Part shown: in pieces, positions 36,801 through 44,661 of the stretch
How the letters are laid out: every line of letters starts with the position of its first letter
Position numbering within the stretch: position 1 is the stretch's first letter
Origin: UBA6168 sp964573725
GTDB lineage: Bacteria > Bacteroidota > Bacteroidia > Chitinophagales > Saprospiraceae
Assembly (NCBI GenBank): GCA_964573725.1
Contig: CAZNLJ010000016.1
Coordinates: forward strand, 1 to 64,000
Direction: 5' to 3'
DNA: 64,000 nt
Notes under the pieces: generated by a model
What the model was told of the DNA's origin: nothing
Seen by the model: the letters and a program-made list of their open reading frames with translations, nothing else
Database searches by the model: none
Position numbers and translations under genes: made by a program

Positions 36801-38852
36801 GATATATCGGTCCCCACCTTGCTGTACCGGGTGCGGTTGTGCAATGGGCAGGAAGTCCATCTCCTGCACCAGGAACTCCTCCAGCTGACCGGCGGCTACG
36901 TCATCCTGCAGACCATCCGGATCGGAAGTCTTGCCCAGACCTTCGCCACGGACATCCTGCCTGTCAGCCCATCCGAACCCTTCCCGGGGCCACCCCCTCC
37001 CCGTTATGACCTCTTCGCCCTGGAGCTCCGGTATTACCAGAACGACCCGCAGATCCGCCAGCAGCAGCAAGGATACGGCAATGGAAATATCGCGGCCTTC
37101 TATTGGCAAGTCCATGGCCGCGACCGGCAGGCCTACAGTTTCGTGTACGACAAGGCCGATCGGATGCGGCATGCTTTCTATGCCGAAATCAATCGGCAGG
37201 GCACTTATTACAACCGGGGATTGTACGACGAGTGGGGCATCGCTTACGATAAGACAGGCAACATCACGGCCTTGCGTCGGGATGGTGCCTGGGGGGCTTG
37301 CGGCGCCGACGGTTCGTTCGGGTACCAATACGGTACCATCGACGACCTTTCGTATGCGTACAGTCCGGATCGGACCCACCTGCTTTCCGTCACGGATGCG
37401 GCTTTGGGAGATGCCTCACCCCACGGGGTCCGGTCGTCCGCAAACAGTTACGCCTACGATGCCAACGGCAACCTCCGACACGATACCGGAAAAGGGCTAC
37501 AGTTGTCCTATCATTACCTCAACCTGCCGCGGGAGGCCCAGTTCGCCCCCAATGATACCCTCCCGGGCGGCACCCTCCGATGGGTGTATGACGCCACCGG
37601 AAGAAAGTGGAAAAAATGGTCGTCCCTGGAAGGGAGCACCTGGTACCACGACGGCATCGAGCGCCATGACAACATCCTCTTCGTTTACTTTCCCGATGGC
37701 AGGGCGGCCGCTTATCCCGCTGCCGATCCTGCGGCCGAAGCCGCCTGGCAGTACGAATATGCCTTGCGCGACCATCTGGGCAATACCCGGTTGGTAGTCG
37801 CGGACCGCAACGGCGACGGCTATATCCAGGCCGCGGCCGGTGACTGGATGGGGGATGGCACCAAAGGTTCGCCCCAGGGCTACAGTGAGGTCCTACAGGA
37901 ACACCATTACTATCCCTTCGGATGGCACTTGGAAGGGATCGGGAAAATGCCCGCCTATCCCACCGCTGTGAACCGATACCAGTTCAACGGCATGGAAAGG
38001 GAGCGGACACCCGGGGTCGGGCTGGACCTCGCCGATTTCCGTAGCTATGATGCCGCCCTCGGCCGTTGGTGTCACATCGATCCGCTGGCCTCCGATTTTC
38101 CGGAATGGTCCAACTACAACTTCGTCGTCAACAACCCGCTCCGTTTTGCCGATCCCCTCGGGTTGTCGCCCGAGGACATCATCATCCGGGGAAAGAACCG
38201 GTCCAGCATTACCTTGAAGACGACGCTGATCGATATTTCCGTCGATGCCTCCCGCCTGGGTATCGATTTCCAGGGCCAATACACCCTGGAAGGGGAGGCG
38301 GTCCTGAGCGCCGCCCTCGATGTCGTCGGCATCATCGACCCGACCGGTGTGGCGGATGCACTCAACGCCGGTCTCCAGGCCCGGAACGGCGATTGGGTGG
38401 GCGCGGCGGTCAGTACCGCCAGCCTTGTTCCTTTCGTGGGAGATCTTTCCAAGGTCTTCAAGTTCAAGAAAGACTTGAAAATCATCCAGGAAGCCATCGA
38501 GGAGACCCGCATGTACCGCGTCCAGGGCGGCAATATCCCGAACGCCAGCAAGGAACGGATCCGTTTGGTGGACGGCAGGTACCAGATCGACGGGGATGAC
38601 ATGCTCTATGTCGTCTTCAACGAAAAGCAGCGGGCCATGAACTTCCTGAACAAGCGGGGAGACGGCTCCTACCTCTTCGACGTGAAGGTCAAGACGGATT
38701 TTTACCAGAAGATCCGGAGCGAAGCGGTGGACCAACGTGTGGGCAGGAAGTTTCCCGGAAAGCCGCAGCAGGTGGACAGGAACGTAAGCCAGAACTCCTT
38801 CGGGATTCCCAAGGAGTATTTTGACGAATTGGTCCGGAGCATCGAAAGGTAG
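30849..38852 (+). CDS. giant RHS/YD-repeat protein with C-terminal toxin-like tail
   Basis: A 2667-residue exported protein. Signal peptide residues 1-26. Residues 30-110 form the Bacteroidota RHS N-terminal cap (LGKFGDIPVSPFTGVPDISL, LQYHASGIKVAELAGWTGIGW). YD repeats fill about 1020-1500 and 2060-2400 (e.g. YQYDGWMRLESV, FRYDAKDNLVRVV, YAYDANGNLRHDTG). Between them, about 1504-2054, is a cysteine-rich insert with three copies of one module (see separate entry). The RHS core ends YQFNGMERERTPGVGLDLADF, then DAALGRWCHIDPLASDFPEW and ADPLGLSPED near 2435, the usual self-cleavage point. The tail has a pretoxin-like segment ALDVVGIIDPTGVADALNAG (about 2488) and a last 112-residue domain starting MYRVQGGNIPNASKERI (about 2555), which resembles ADP-ribosyltransferase-like toxin tails by its YRVQGG opening; that assignment is tentative. 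No T9SS domain is present. Confidence 0.88.
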   Translation: MTNVAHRWRALVWSLCLLLPALILPAQPRNNLIGDVSLPAPQVGSLGKFGDIPVSPFTGVPDISLPVHTVSEGPLALPLTLQYHASGIKVAELAGWTGIGWTLQAGGAISRTILGYPDENSPYGYYTMGADLTGSTQEMIQILEGQALDTEPDIFQFSLPGYSGKFYIDQDHQPQLVPRQDLQISWTGTFDQFVIRTPDGTRYYFGQHPVSGSDATDRTRFQGETFDVVTAWHLVRVSSYDGIFAIDLAYEAEQYSYHHPASCWYEQFECIGTSGGSSQVSLACAAATTLVDEYHPVHRTNVRGHRLSAVTTTTSEVLFVAETSREDLWPHEDGGDPARRLDRIEIRSGDFCTRFDLTYDYFQDLRQLGDFPIHELPESKRLKLLQARLSSCDGSLVQPPYRFTYSGEETSRVIQGTTVTRQFLPYRLSKEIDHWGFFNARNENESLPVNVPPTTVTLPFGSTVSYGEANRDVRENAMMSGILRRIDYPTGGHTRFDYEANTYHNESVQHDPVWKLENYPYPNPAEVCGSTEAEQVFTFDPGLLSQATYRLTIGYPGGGCPYAGPSVSMWVEAYDDLTGAFIGQVGLNTVPVPGMTTSTAHLPLQPFGTGQLPAGSPVRFVLKAQDAWAKFEVYSATAISVSDLAGGLRIRSISSHDGIDPERDMVRTFHYHDEDDPSRSSGVLLATPRYGTVHQAVVPAGQSMNYPLVGVQFVSFHADSQVPLGGFDGVAVAYRHVEERQPGNGATHHHFFLDTAGTFAAFPQPPPQLLYRNGKIRRVVMQREDGSTVGETTHGSPHSAYALSAGTIYKYVRRPAACPGEGGTPMPVLFTTPYRNRTNHFRIMNTTRVLDGVTATTTYEYDPAARHTLPIREVFTNSDGKVHDTRYRFVFDLADPCLRDELVGRNLTGQPTSTRVFVDGVLVLGDSVRWSNYGNGLPEAACGSADPPYPWRHYAWEVALDENDQPVGSGQWTLQGTVSERHPGSGLPKVFLRAGGWEPESFEWTAGGLLARRSYSNFTWKFDYLPGTRLLSVATDVDGQETSYQYDGWMRLESVHSRNGAVKTAYLYDFGTPAEWKGGNRITTLTERSGLESRTVVEYFDGLGRPADTWWMGHGPQGEDIVAEKRWYDAVGRTERRVYMPDVKNALSYAALEFEPSPLNRVVRETFPDGRQVGLGYSNHGNYFRYTATDENQHTTATLTDLLGRKTESRDAFGHPTHFRYDAKDNLVRVVNPEQQEYRYVYDARNRVIRKMVPGATCEEFAYDGRDLMVASRDGNLYAGDDPAGTPSDQWMVYAYDAHGRLLQRGLGQLSDGPAGPLCAGLPPADASFAVTEALLVQTFDVQGDATCAAGYVPIGKLGMVSARVLLPDGTLGDFLHTKYCYDEYGRVGRTITDLFEAGQDEVQSEYNMADQVVQNARQYNDGELQVTEQYAYDHAGRLRNHLHSLDGVAATPGWQPLASFRYNTRDQLSDKVLGNLTGMSYLYNQRGWLTHVNLMPFDQTAGTMTCDPQDPAEPDLARCAECGDHRFNLEQVLQARFRRNLSVDCYIDCDCAARCQPGTLPPCTDGTAAELPMASAEGLLLPAWLYAVWPCQDTQAQVLEKDLVSLAGPYAVFSRVALEDPDQTFRIRNGEGEQELVDLQGLFDRVNSGESMSVRSAREGKCPDCPLGLPDCSPAAAAAQSASLAALSANLVSSLSGLQLPTNLLRIRLCSGKEVYLFEEESEALTGPRQILQLIPVTEGNQQLAWENGTGTVSISLPYFLQIRTLEPGWTLQYYRPCTENRCAETGVRQTARSVGESTYFSSLAGQPAFQDLTAVCPNSQWSLERDGQAWDITVTGGSGEAAWDMATHLPLDAELLAFRVVVLIPQLMAVHGRVGLHDGNQFVSVNGGQPYLTLDGSTFPGLPYLVLTPDSLPSAQTLSNLQVLLAIDHRSISIDAVYAEADYRVPCDRCALPTPACSAAEQAAQWDAYLAIRAAAAQLSTTDISVPTLLYRVRLCNGQEVHLLHQELLQLTGGYVILQTIRIGSLAQTFATDILPVSPSEPFPGPPPPRYDLFALELRYYQNDPQIRQQQQGYGNGNIAAFYWQVHGRDRQAYSFVYDKADRMRHAFYAEINRQGTYYNRGLYDEWGIAYDKTGNITALRRDGAWGACGADGSFGYQYGTIDDLSYAYSPDRTHLLSVTDAALGDASPHGVRSSANSYAYDANGNLRHDTGKGLQLSYHYLNLPREAQFAPNDTLPGGTLRWVYDATGRKWKKWSSLEGSTWYHDGIERHDNILFVYFPDGRAAAYPAADPAAEAAWQYEYALRDHLGNTRLVVADRNGDGYIQAAAGDWMGDGTKGSPQGYSEVLQEHHYYPFGWHLEGIGKMPAYPTAVNRYQFNGMERERTPGVGLDLADFRSYDAALGRWCHIDPLASDFPEWSNYNFVVNNPLRFADPLGLSPEDIIIRGKNRSSITLKTTLIDISVDASRLGIDFQGQYTLEGEAVLSAALDVVGIIDPTGVADALNAGLQARNGDWVGAAVSTASLVPFVGDLSKVFKFKKDLKIIQEAIEETRMYRVQGGNIPNASKERIRLVDGRYQIDGDDMLYVVFNEKQRAMNFLNKRGDGSYLFDVKVKTDFYQKIRSEAVDQRVGRKFPGKPQQVDRNVSQNSFGIPKEYFDELVRSIER
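35400..37010 (+). repeat. three-copy cysteine-rich module inserted in the RHS shell
   Basis: Within the RHS gene, residues of about 1504-2054 lack YD repeats. Three related units can be aligned by eye. Each begins with a CxxC-rich opening (CAECG with CQPGTLPPC; CPDCPLGLPDC; CDRCALPTPAC). Each then has an LL-x5-6-C core: LLLPAWLYAVWPCQDTQAQV, LLRIRLCSGKEVYLF and LLYRVRLCNGQEVHLL. An L-x-G-P/G-Y/R-x5-7 segment closes each unit. Units 2 and 3 are clearly related and unit 1 is more diverged. Between units 2 and 3 lies a roughly 190-residue beta-rich segment containing CTENRC. Confidence 0.65.
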
Positions 38853-39644
38853 ACCGATGCCATCAGGAACGGGCGCCTGTCCGGCGGACCGACCATACCG
38901 CGCCACGCGGTCCGTTTGCGGTCGGCTGCAGGGCAGGCGCCCCCCCTGCGGCCACAGGCCCGGGGCCTGCGGCCGCTTGCCGAACGCCATTCCGACCGGC
39001 CGGGAAGAGGATACACCGGGTCGACGTCGCCCGCTTCGGCCGATGGCGGGGCGGCTTTCGAAACCCTATTGCCCGGCGGGTGCGAAAAAGAAGTCCCGGT
39101 TGTCCGGAATCGGCGTTTGCCGCGGTGGCATCTAAGCTTCCGAAAGATTATATTTGTCTGCCTCAATTGATTGCCGGGCGTGATGCGCAATGTCCTGCTT
39201 AAATGCTCAACCCATGTCGACCCCGACCGTCCAACCACTCCGGCCGCTACCCACGCAGCGGGAAGAAATATTTACTCGTCACCCTGCTGTGGCGGCACTG
39301 CCACCATCTCTATTCAGCCCATTCGACCGAAAGGAAAAGGCTGTGATGCACCCTGTTCACGTCCCGGCCCCACCGCGGGACGGTAAAGCGCAATTTCGCC
39401 GCTCCCGTGGGCATGCAGCATGGTCCATCCATTGTTTGGAGGCAGGCTCCTGCGGTCTGTGGCCGGCCCGGAAGGTGTCGGTCCGACTTGGTTCGAATGG
39501 TGCCCGACCGGCTTGCCACAGCGGCCTGTTGGATAATCTCCACCATCCCATGCTTCCGTCTTGAGAAATCCGTTACAAACATCCGTCCGGGACGGGTACC
39601 CGGCAAGCCGGTCACCCAACCTGACACCAAACCACCCAACCCTT
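38853..39644. other. 792-bp region between the RHS gene and the small orphan gene
   Basis: It contains a long hairpin at 38948-38976 (14-bp stem GCGGCCACAGGCCC against GGGCCTGCGGCCGC with one mismatch, no T-tract). It also has a -7 box TATATTTG at 39149-39156 with no matching -33. A frame of 124 codons at 39190-39564 follows that box, but its composition (Pro/Arg/His-rich) gives no support for a real protein. No toxin or immunity fragments are recognisable. Confidence 0.4.
39149..39156 (+). promoter_or_regulatory. -7 box downstream of the RHS gene
   Basis: TATATTTG fits TAnnTTTG. The nearest TTTG upstream (39116-39119) is 29 nt away, too far. It could drive the small gene at 39645 with a leader of nearly 480 nt. 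Confidence 0.35.
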
Positions 39645-40091
39645 ATGGCATCCTTCATAGACTTCAACATCTGCAGCGACCAGCATTTCGAGCGACTGAC
39701 CGCCGCCTTCGAAGCGCTCCGCACCGATAAGGAGCAGCACAGGCTCGACCCGGATGATCCCAAATGGCGCCGGATCTTCGGAGAAGAGGCCTTGCGTCAT
39801 TTCTGGTGGCCGACCGAACAGGAGCTGGCGGACTACCAGCAACGGAACCGACGGACCCCGCCGGAGGAAAGACCGGCCCGGGAGGACCTGCAGGTGCCCT
39901 GGGAGTTCACTTCCTTCCTGGATGCGATTCGTTCGGGCAATTATTCCCTCTTGCAGTGTACCCGCAGCGATGCGTCGACCGGCAGGTTGTCGTATGAAAT
40001 CTGGTCGGTTCCGTTCGGCGGTACCGACAGCCTGGAGGAGCTGGTCCGATGCTTCGGGCATACGGTCACAACCGTCTCGCCGGCGGATTGA
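39645..40091 (+). CDS. small orphan protein, candidate immunity protein
   Basis: A 148-residue cytoplasmic protein without signal peptide or membrane segment. It opens MASFIDFNICSDQHFERLTA and has a charged middle (DPDDPKWRRIFGEEALRHFWW, in pieces), then VPWEFTSFLDAIRSGNYSLL and a C-terminal DSLEELVRCFGHTV. I do not recognise the family. Size, acidity and position as the next gene after an RHS protein with a toxin-like tail fit an immunity protein, but the 792-bp gap weakens this. ATG at 39645 is chosen because the 28 codons upstream are not protein-like. Confidence 0.55.
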   Translation: MASFIDFNICSDQHFERLTAAFEALRTDKEQHRLDPDDPKWRRIFGEEALRHFWWPTEQELADYQQRNRRTPPEERPAREDLQVPWEFTSFLDAIRSGNYSLLQCTRSDASTGRLSYEIWSVPFGGTDSLEELVRCFGHTVTTVSPAD

Positions 40092-40159
40092 GCGGCTGCA
40101 GGCCGGCGGACCACGATGGGTACTGGGTATCCGCGTTCGGTTAATTCCATCGGTTTCGG

Positions 40160-40167
40160 TACATTTG
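40160..40167 (+). promoter_or_regulatory. -7 box of the gnd-like gene
   Basis: TACATTTG fits TAnnTTTG. TTCG at 40136-40139 lies 20-21 nt upstream as an imperfect -33. The leader would be about 120 nt. Confidence 0.45.
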
Positions 40168-40291
40168 TCTGGCGGACGGATGTCGCCATGGCTGTCAAGG
40201 GGCAGACTCATGGTCTTCGACGGACGGAAGCCGCCCCTGTAGCCGGGCAGGCGGTTGGAACGCTTGTCGGCCTGGCATACAATTCAAATCG

Positions 40292-41728
40292 ATGAACGAC
40301 CAAACCATGGAAATCGGAATTGCCGGCCTGGGCGTCATGGGGCGTAACCTGCTCTGGCAAGCCCGGGAAAAGGGCATTTCCGTCGTCGGATACGACAAGG
40401 ATCCCGGGCAGGTGGCCGCCGCCGGGCGGTCCGATACCGGGCAACCTGTCCCGGTGGCCGATTCGCCGCCGGTTTTCATCGGAATGCTGAAGCGTCCTGC
40501 CGTCCTCTTGCTGTTGGTGCCGGCCGGGAAAGCGACGGATGATTTGTTGGCGGAGCTCGAACCGTTGCTCCGGCAGGACGATATCGTGGCGGACCTGGGC
40601 AATTCGTATTTTCGGGACACCGAAAGGCGGCAGCAGCGTTTGCGCCGGGCAGGAATCCGGCTCCTCGGTGTCGGAATCTCCGGCGGGGCGGCCGGAGCCC
40701 GGACCGGTGCGTCCATCATGGCCGGCGGAGATTTCGCCGCATTCGAATACCTGCGGTCCTACCTGGAACGCTTGGCCGCCACCACCGCCGGCCGTCGGCA
40801 TGCCGATTACATGGGGGCGGGCGCAGCGGGTCATTACGTCAAGATGGTGCACAATGGCATCGAATATGCCATGATGCAGCTGTTGGCCGAGACCTATGAC
40901 TTGTTGCGTCGGGTAGGGGGGTATACCGCCGGTGATATCCAACGGATTTTTCGAAAATGGGACAGCGGACGGCTTCATGCCTATCTGACGGCGGTCACCG
41001 CTACGGTTTGCGGTCGCCGGGATGACTTCGGTGCGGGATACCTGTTGGACCGAATCAAGGACACGGCCGGTCAGAATGGTACCGGAAGCTGGACTTCCGG
41101 GGAGGGATTGTCCCTCGGGGTGCCCATTCCTACCATTGATGCCGCCGTTTCCCTGCGGATCTTGTCATCCTACCGTTCCCTGCGGGTGCAGTTGGCGGCC
41201 GGGCAAGTCGTTGGAACGGAGCAGATGGAGGCGGGGACGGGGATATCCCCGGACCAGCTGGAGGCAGGCCTCTATTTTGGATATCTGACGGCATTCCTGC
41301 AAGGGTTGCACCTGCTGTCCCGGGCATCGGAAGCTTATGGCTTCGGGGCGGACCTTCGGGTCGTCCTCCGTACCTGGCAGGGGGGCTGCATTATCCGGGC
41401 CGCTTTGCTGACGGACCTCGAAGCGGCCTGCGGCCGGCAACCCGGGGCATCCCATCTGCTGGCGGACAGCTTGTTGAGACAACAGGTGGAATCGGCGGCC
41501 GCCGCCGCCAGGCAGGTTGTCATGCGGGCGGTTTCCCTTGGGATTCCGGTTCCGGCCTTACAGGCTTCGGTCGCCTATCTTGATGGCATCACCAAGGAGG
41601 ACCTGCCGGTCAACCTGATCCAGGCGCAACGGGATTGTTTCGGGGCCCATGCCTTCGAACGGACCGACCGGCCCGGATGGTTCCGGGCGGATTGGACGGA
41701 CGGGCGGCCACCGGATCCGGTCGACTGA
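40292..41728 (+). CDS. gnd: divergent 6-phosphogluconate dehydrogenase
   Basis: A 478-residue enzyme of the oxidative pentose-phosphate pathway (6-phosphogluconate to ribulose-5-phosphate, CO2 and NADPH). Present: GIAGLGVMGRNL (coenzyme fold), GISGGAAGARTGASIMAGG (S130-G-G), HYVKMVHNGIEY (K184, N188, E191, Y192), GGCIIRAALL and the C-terminal RDCFGAHAFERTDRPGWF. Length is normal. Compared with the E. coli enzyme, GGEEGA is GGAAGA, EYGDMQ is EYAMMQ, and the substrate-phosphate segment NKGTGKW is QNGTGSW, so two lysines are replaced (N262, S266). Activity is likely but the substrate affinity or true substrate could differ. Confidence 0.85.
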   Translation: MNDQTMEIGIAGLGVMGRNLLWQAREKGISVVGYDKDPGQVAAAGRSDTGQPVPVADSPPVFIGMLKRPAVLLLLVPAGKATDDLLAELEPLLRQDDIVADLGNSYFRDTERRQQRLRRAGIRLLGVGISGGAAGARTGASIMAGGDFAAFEYLRSYLERLAATTAGRRHADYMGAGAAGHYVKMVHNGIEYAMMQLLAETYDLLRRVGGYTAGDIQRIFRKWDSGRLHAYLTAVTATVCGRRDDFGAGYLLDRIKDTAGQNGTGSWTSGEGLSLGVPIPTIDAAVSLRILSSYRSLRVQLAAGQVVGTEQMEAGTGISPDQLEAGLYFGYLTAFLQGLHLLSRASEAYGFGADLRVVLRTWQGGCIIRAALLTDLEAACGRQPGASHLLADSLLRQQVESAAAAARQVVMRAVSLGIPVPALQASVAYLDGITKEDLPVNLIQAQRDCFGAHAFERTDRPGWFRADWTDGRPPDPVD

Positions 41729-41781
41729 CAAGCGGGGCCGGCGCAGGTGTGCCGGGGCGCTTCCGGTTTGCAGCGAAGGAT

Positions 41782-44661
41782 TTACCCCGGCGTGCGGACC
41801 AGTTTTTCCGCGAGATATCGGCCGGTCCAGCTGGCCGGCACCGCCGGCAGGCCTTCCGGCGGACCTTGGTAGAGGAGGGAACCGCCGCCTTGCCCCCCTT
41901 CGGGCCCCAGGTCGATAATCCAGTCGGCCGTTTTGATGACCTCCAGGTTGTGCTCGACCACCAGTACGGAATGACCGTGCTCCACCAGGGCCGAGAGTGC
42001 GTCCAGCAATTTGCGGATGTCGTGGAAATGCAAGCCGGTGGTCGGTTCGTCAAAGATGAACAGCAATGGGGACTTGCTCGTGCCACCCGTCAGGAAACTG
42101 GCCAATTTAACCCGTTGCGCTTCCCCGCCGGACAAGGTGCTGCTGCTTTGTCCGAGTTGGACGTACCCCAAGCCGACATCGTACAGGGGCTTTAGCCGGG
42201 AGATGATGTCCGGTTGGTCCCGGAAGAAGGTCAGGGATTCCTCGATGCTCAGGGTCAGGATCTCATGGATGTTTTTCTCCCGGTATCGCACGTCCAGCAT
42301 CTCCGCCTTGAACCGTTTGCCCCGGCAATCCTCGCATTCCAGCCGGACATCCGCCAGGAACTGCATCTCGACCACCTGTTCCCCTTCCCCCTGGCAGGTT
42401 TCGCAACGTCCCCCTTCCACATTGAAACTGAAATGCCCCGGTTTGTAACCCCTGACCTTGCTCAGGGGTTGTTTGGCCATCAGGGTACGGATACTGTCGT
42501 AGGCCTTGACATAAGTGACCGGGTTGGAGCGGCTGGAGCGGCCAATCGGACTTTGGTTGACCATTTCGACCTGGGTGATCGCTTTCCCGTCGATGTGCAA
42601 GGATTGGTAGGGGCCGGGGGATTGGTTGGTCGGCTCGTCGAAATAAGCTTTCAGTGCGGGGTAAAGGATGCTCTTCACCAGGGTGGTCTTGCCACTCCCG
42701 CTCACACCCGTGACGACCGTCAGGCCCTGCAAGGGGATCCGCACGTCGATGTTCCGAAGGTTATGGTGCCGGCAACCCTTCAGTTCCAGCCAGTGTACCG
42801 CCTTCCGCCGGGATGCCGGCAAGGGGATGGACATCCGTCCGCTCATGTATTGCGTGGTCAGGCTGTCGGCGGCCTCCGAATGAATTTGGGAATAAGGCCC
42901 GGCAAATACGACCTCCCCGCCGTGGATGCCGGCGGCGGGGCCGATATCCACGAGATAATCCGCATGTTTGATGATATCCTCCTCATGCTCGACGACGACG
43001 ACGGTATTGCCCAGGTCGCGCAGTTGTTCCAGGACACGCACCAAACGGCCGGTATCGCGCGGGTGCAAGCCGACGCTGGGTTCGTCCAGGATGTACAAGG
43101 AAGCCGTGAGGTTGCTGCCCAAGGTGCGGGTGAGGTTGATCCGCTGCGTCTCCCCTCCGCTGAGGGTGGAGGACAAGCGGTTGAGCGTCAGATAAGAAAG
43201 GCCGAGATCAACCATAGAGCGCAGGCGGTTGCCCGATTCGAGCAGCAACCGGGCAGCCACTTGGCGCTCGGTTTCCGACAAGCTTTGCGGCAGCGATTCG
43301 AACCAAGGCAACAAGTCACCGACCGGCATTTCCGTCAATTCCGTGATGGCCTTTCCTGCGATGCGGACATAGGTCGCCTCCTTGCGCAGGCGCCCGCCCC
43401 GGCAATCCGGACATCGGGTCCGGCCCCGGTACCGGGCCAGCATGACCCGATTCTGGATCTTGTACAATTGGGACTCCAATTCCCGGAAGAACGCATGAAT
43501 CCCCTGGAAATGCGCATTCCCCTCCCAGACCAGCCGCTGCTGGTCGGCCGACAACGCCTCCCACGGACGGTGCACCGGAAAATCGAAGCGGTGTGCCTGT
43601 CGCAGGAACTGTTGCTGCCACTCCCCGTACTTGTCTCCGCTCCAACAGGCGACGGCCCCTTCGAACATGCTCTTGCCGGGGTCCGGAATGACCTTTTCCT
43701 CCGAGATGCCGATCACGAGGCTGAATCCCTCACAAGTGGGGCAAGCGCCGTAAGGATTGTTGAAATTGAACAGCTGTGGGGTCGGTTCGAGAAACTCCAT
43801 CCCGTCGGCCTCGAACCGGGTGTTGAAGCGATGGGCGGTCCATCCTCCGGAAACCTCGAGCTCCACCACCGCCTCCCCTTCCCCTTCGTACATGGCCGTC
43901 TGGACCGAATCCGCAATGCGTTTGCGGTTTTCCTCGTCCTCGGGCATGACGACGAAGCGGTCGACCAGGACCAGCAGGTCCTGCCCCTGGAGCGGCTCTG
44001 ACAGGTCCACGGCCACCTTGCCTTCCAGCAGGTCCTGGATGTTCCGAAGTTCCTCGGCCCATCGCAGGCGGGTGTAGCCCTTCTGGAGCAGGAGGCCGAG
44101 TTCCTGCCCGAGGCTCCGGTCCGCATATTTGGCCGGGATCGGGACGAACAAACGGATACGGCTTTGCGCAGGCTGTCTGTGGATGAAGTCGACGATATCG
44201 GAGACATAATGGCGGCGGACTTCCGCTCCGCTGTGCGGGGAGAATGTCCGACCGATCCGGGCGAACAGCAAGCGGAGATGGTCGTAAAGCTCCGTCAGGG
44301 TGCCGACCGTGGAGCGGGCATTCGAGGTGCTGACTTTTTGCTCGACGGCAATGGCCGGGCAGATCCCCTTGATGAAGTCCACCTCCGGTTTCTTCATCCG
44401 TCCCAGGAATTGGCGGGCATAGCTGCTGAGACTTTCCACATACCGGCGTTGTCCTTCGGCGAAAAGGGTGTCCATGGTCACGGATGATTTTCCGGAGCCG
44501 GATACCCCCGTCACGACCACCAGCTGGTGCTTCGGGATTTCCAGGTCGATATGCTTGAGATTGTTGGCCCGGGCTCCCTTGATGAACAAGGTGTCCCGGT
44601 AGGGATGCCTGACGTCGGGCTCGGTGGCGGCCTTCGGTGCCGGCTTTTTCTTTTTGGCCAT
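41782..44661 (-). CDS. uvrA: excinuclease ABC subunit A
   Basis: A 959-residue UvrA, the damage-recognition ATPase of nucleotide excision repair. Two ABC halves: Walker A VTGVSGSGKSSVTMDTLF near the start and VTGVSGSGKTTLVKSILYPAL in the second half; ABC signatures LSGGETQRINL and LSGGEAQRVKLA; zinc modules with CPTCEG, CPDCRGGR, CETCQGEGEQV and CEDCRGKRFKAE. LDEPSVGLHPRDTGRL and FDEPTTGLHFHDI are the Walker B/D-loops. The first residues (MAKKKKPAPKAATEP) are a short basic extension. Length is typical. Confidence 0.96.
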   Translation of the reverse strand: MAKKKKPAPKAATEPDVRHPYRDTLFIKGARANNLKHIDLEIPKHQLVVVTGVSGSGKSSVTMDTLFAEGQRRYVESLSSYARQFLGRMKKPEVDFIKGICPAIAVEQKVSTSNARSTVGTLTELYDHLRLLFARIGRTFSPHSGAEVRRHYVSDIVDFIHRQPAQSRIRLFVPIPAKYADRSLGQELGLLLQKGYTRLRWAEELRNIQDLLEGKVAVDLSEPLQGQDLLVLVDRFVVMPEDEENRKRIADSVQTAMYEGEGEAVVELEVSGGWTAHRFNTRFEADGMEFLEPTPQLFNFNNPYGACPTCEGFSLVIGISEEKVIPDPGKSMFEGAVACWSGDKYGEWQQQFLRQAHRFDFPVHRPWEALSADQQRLVWEGNAHFQGIHAFFRELESQLYKIQNRVMLARYRGRTRCPDCRGGRLRKEATYVRIAGKAITELTEMPVGDLLPWFESLPQSLSETERQVAARLLLESGNRLRSMVDLGLSYLTLNRLSSTLSGGETQRINLTRTLGSNLTASLYILDEPSVGLHPRDTGRLVRVLEQLRDLGNTVVVVEHEEDIIKHADYLVDIGPAAGIHGGEVVFAGPYSQIHSEAADSLTTQYMSGRMSIPLPASRRKAVHWLELKGCRHHNLRNIDVRIPLQGLTVVTGVSGSGKTTLVKSILYPALKAYFDEPTNQSPGPYQSLHIDGKAITQVEMVNQSPIGRSSRSNPVTYVKAYDSIRTLMAKQPLSKVRGYKPGHFSFNVEGGRCETCQGEGEQVVEMQFLADVRLECEDCRGKRFKAEMLDVRYREKNIHEILTLSIEESLTFFRDQPDIISRLKPLYDVGLGYVQLGQSSSTLSGGEAQRVKLASFLTGGTSKSPLLFIFDEPTTGLHFHDIRKLLDALSALVEHGHSVLVVEHNLEVIKTADWIIDLGPEGGQGGGSLLYQGPPEGLPAVPASWTGRYLAEKLVRTPG

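Noticed and set aside
39190..39564. A 124-codon frame just after a -7 box
   Set aside because: Composition is rich in Pro, Arg and His with no recognisable motif, and it starts only 33 nt after the box by chance; no support for translation.
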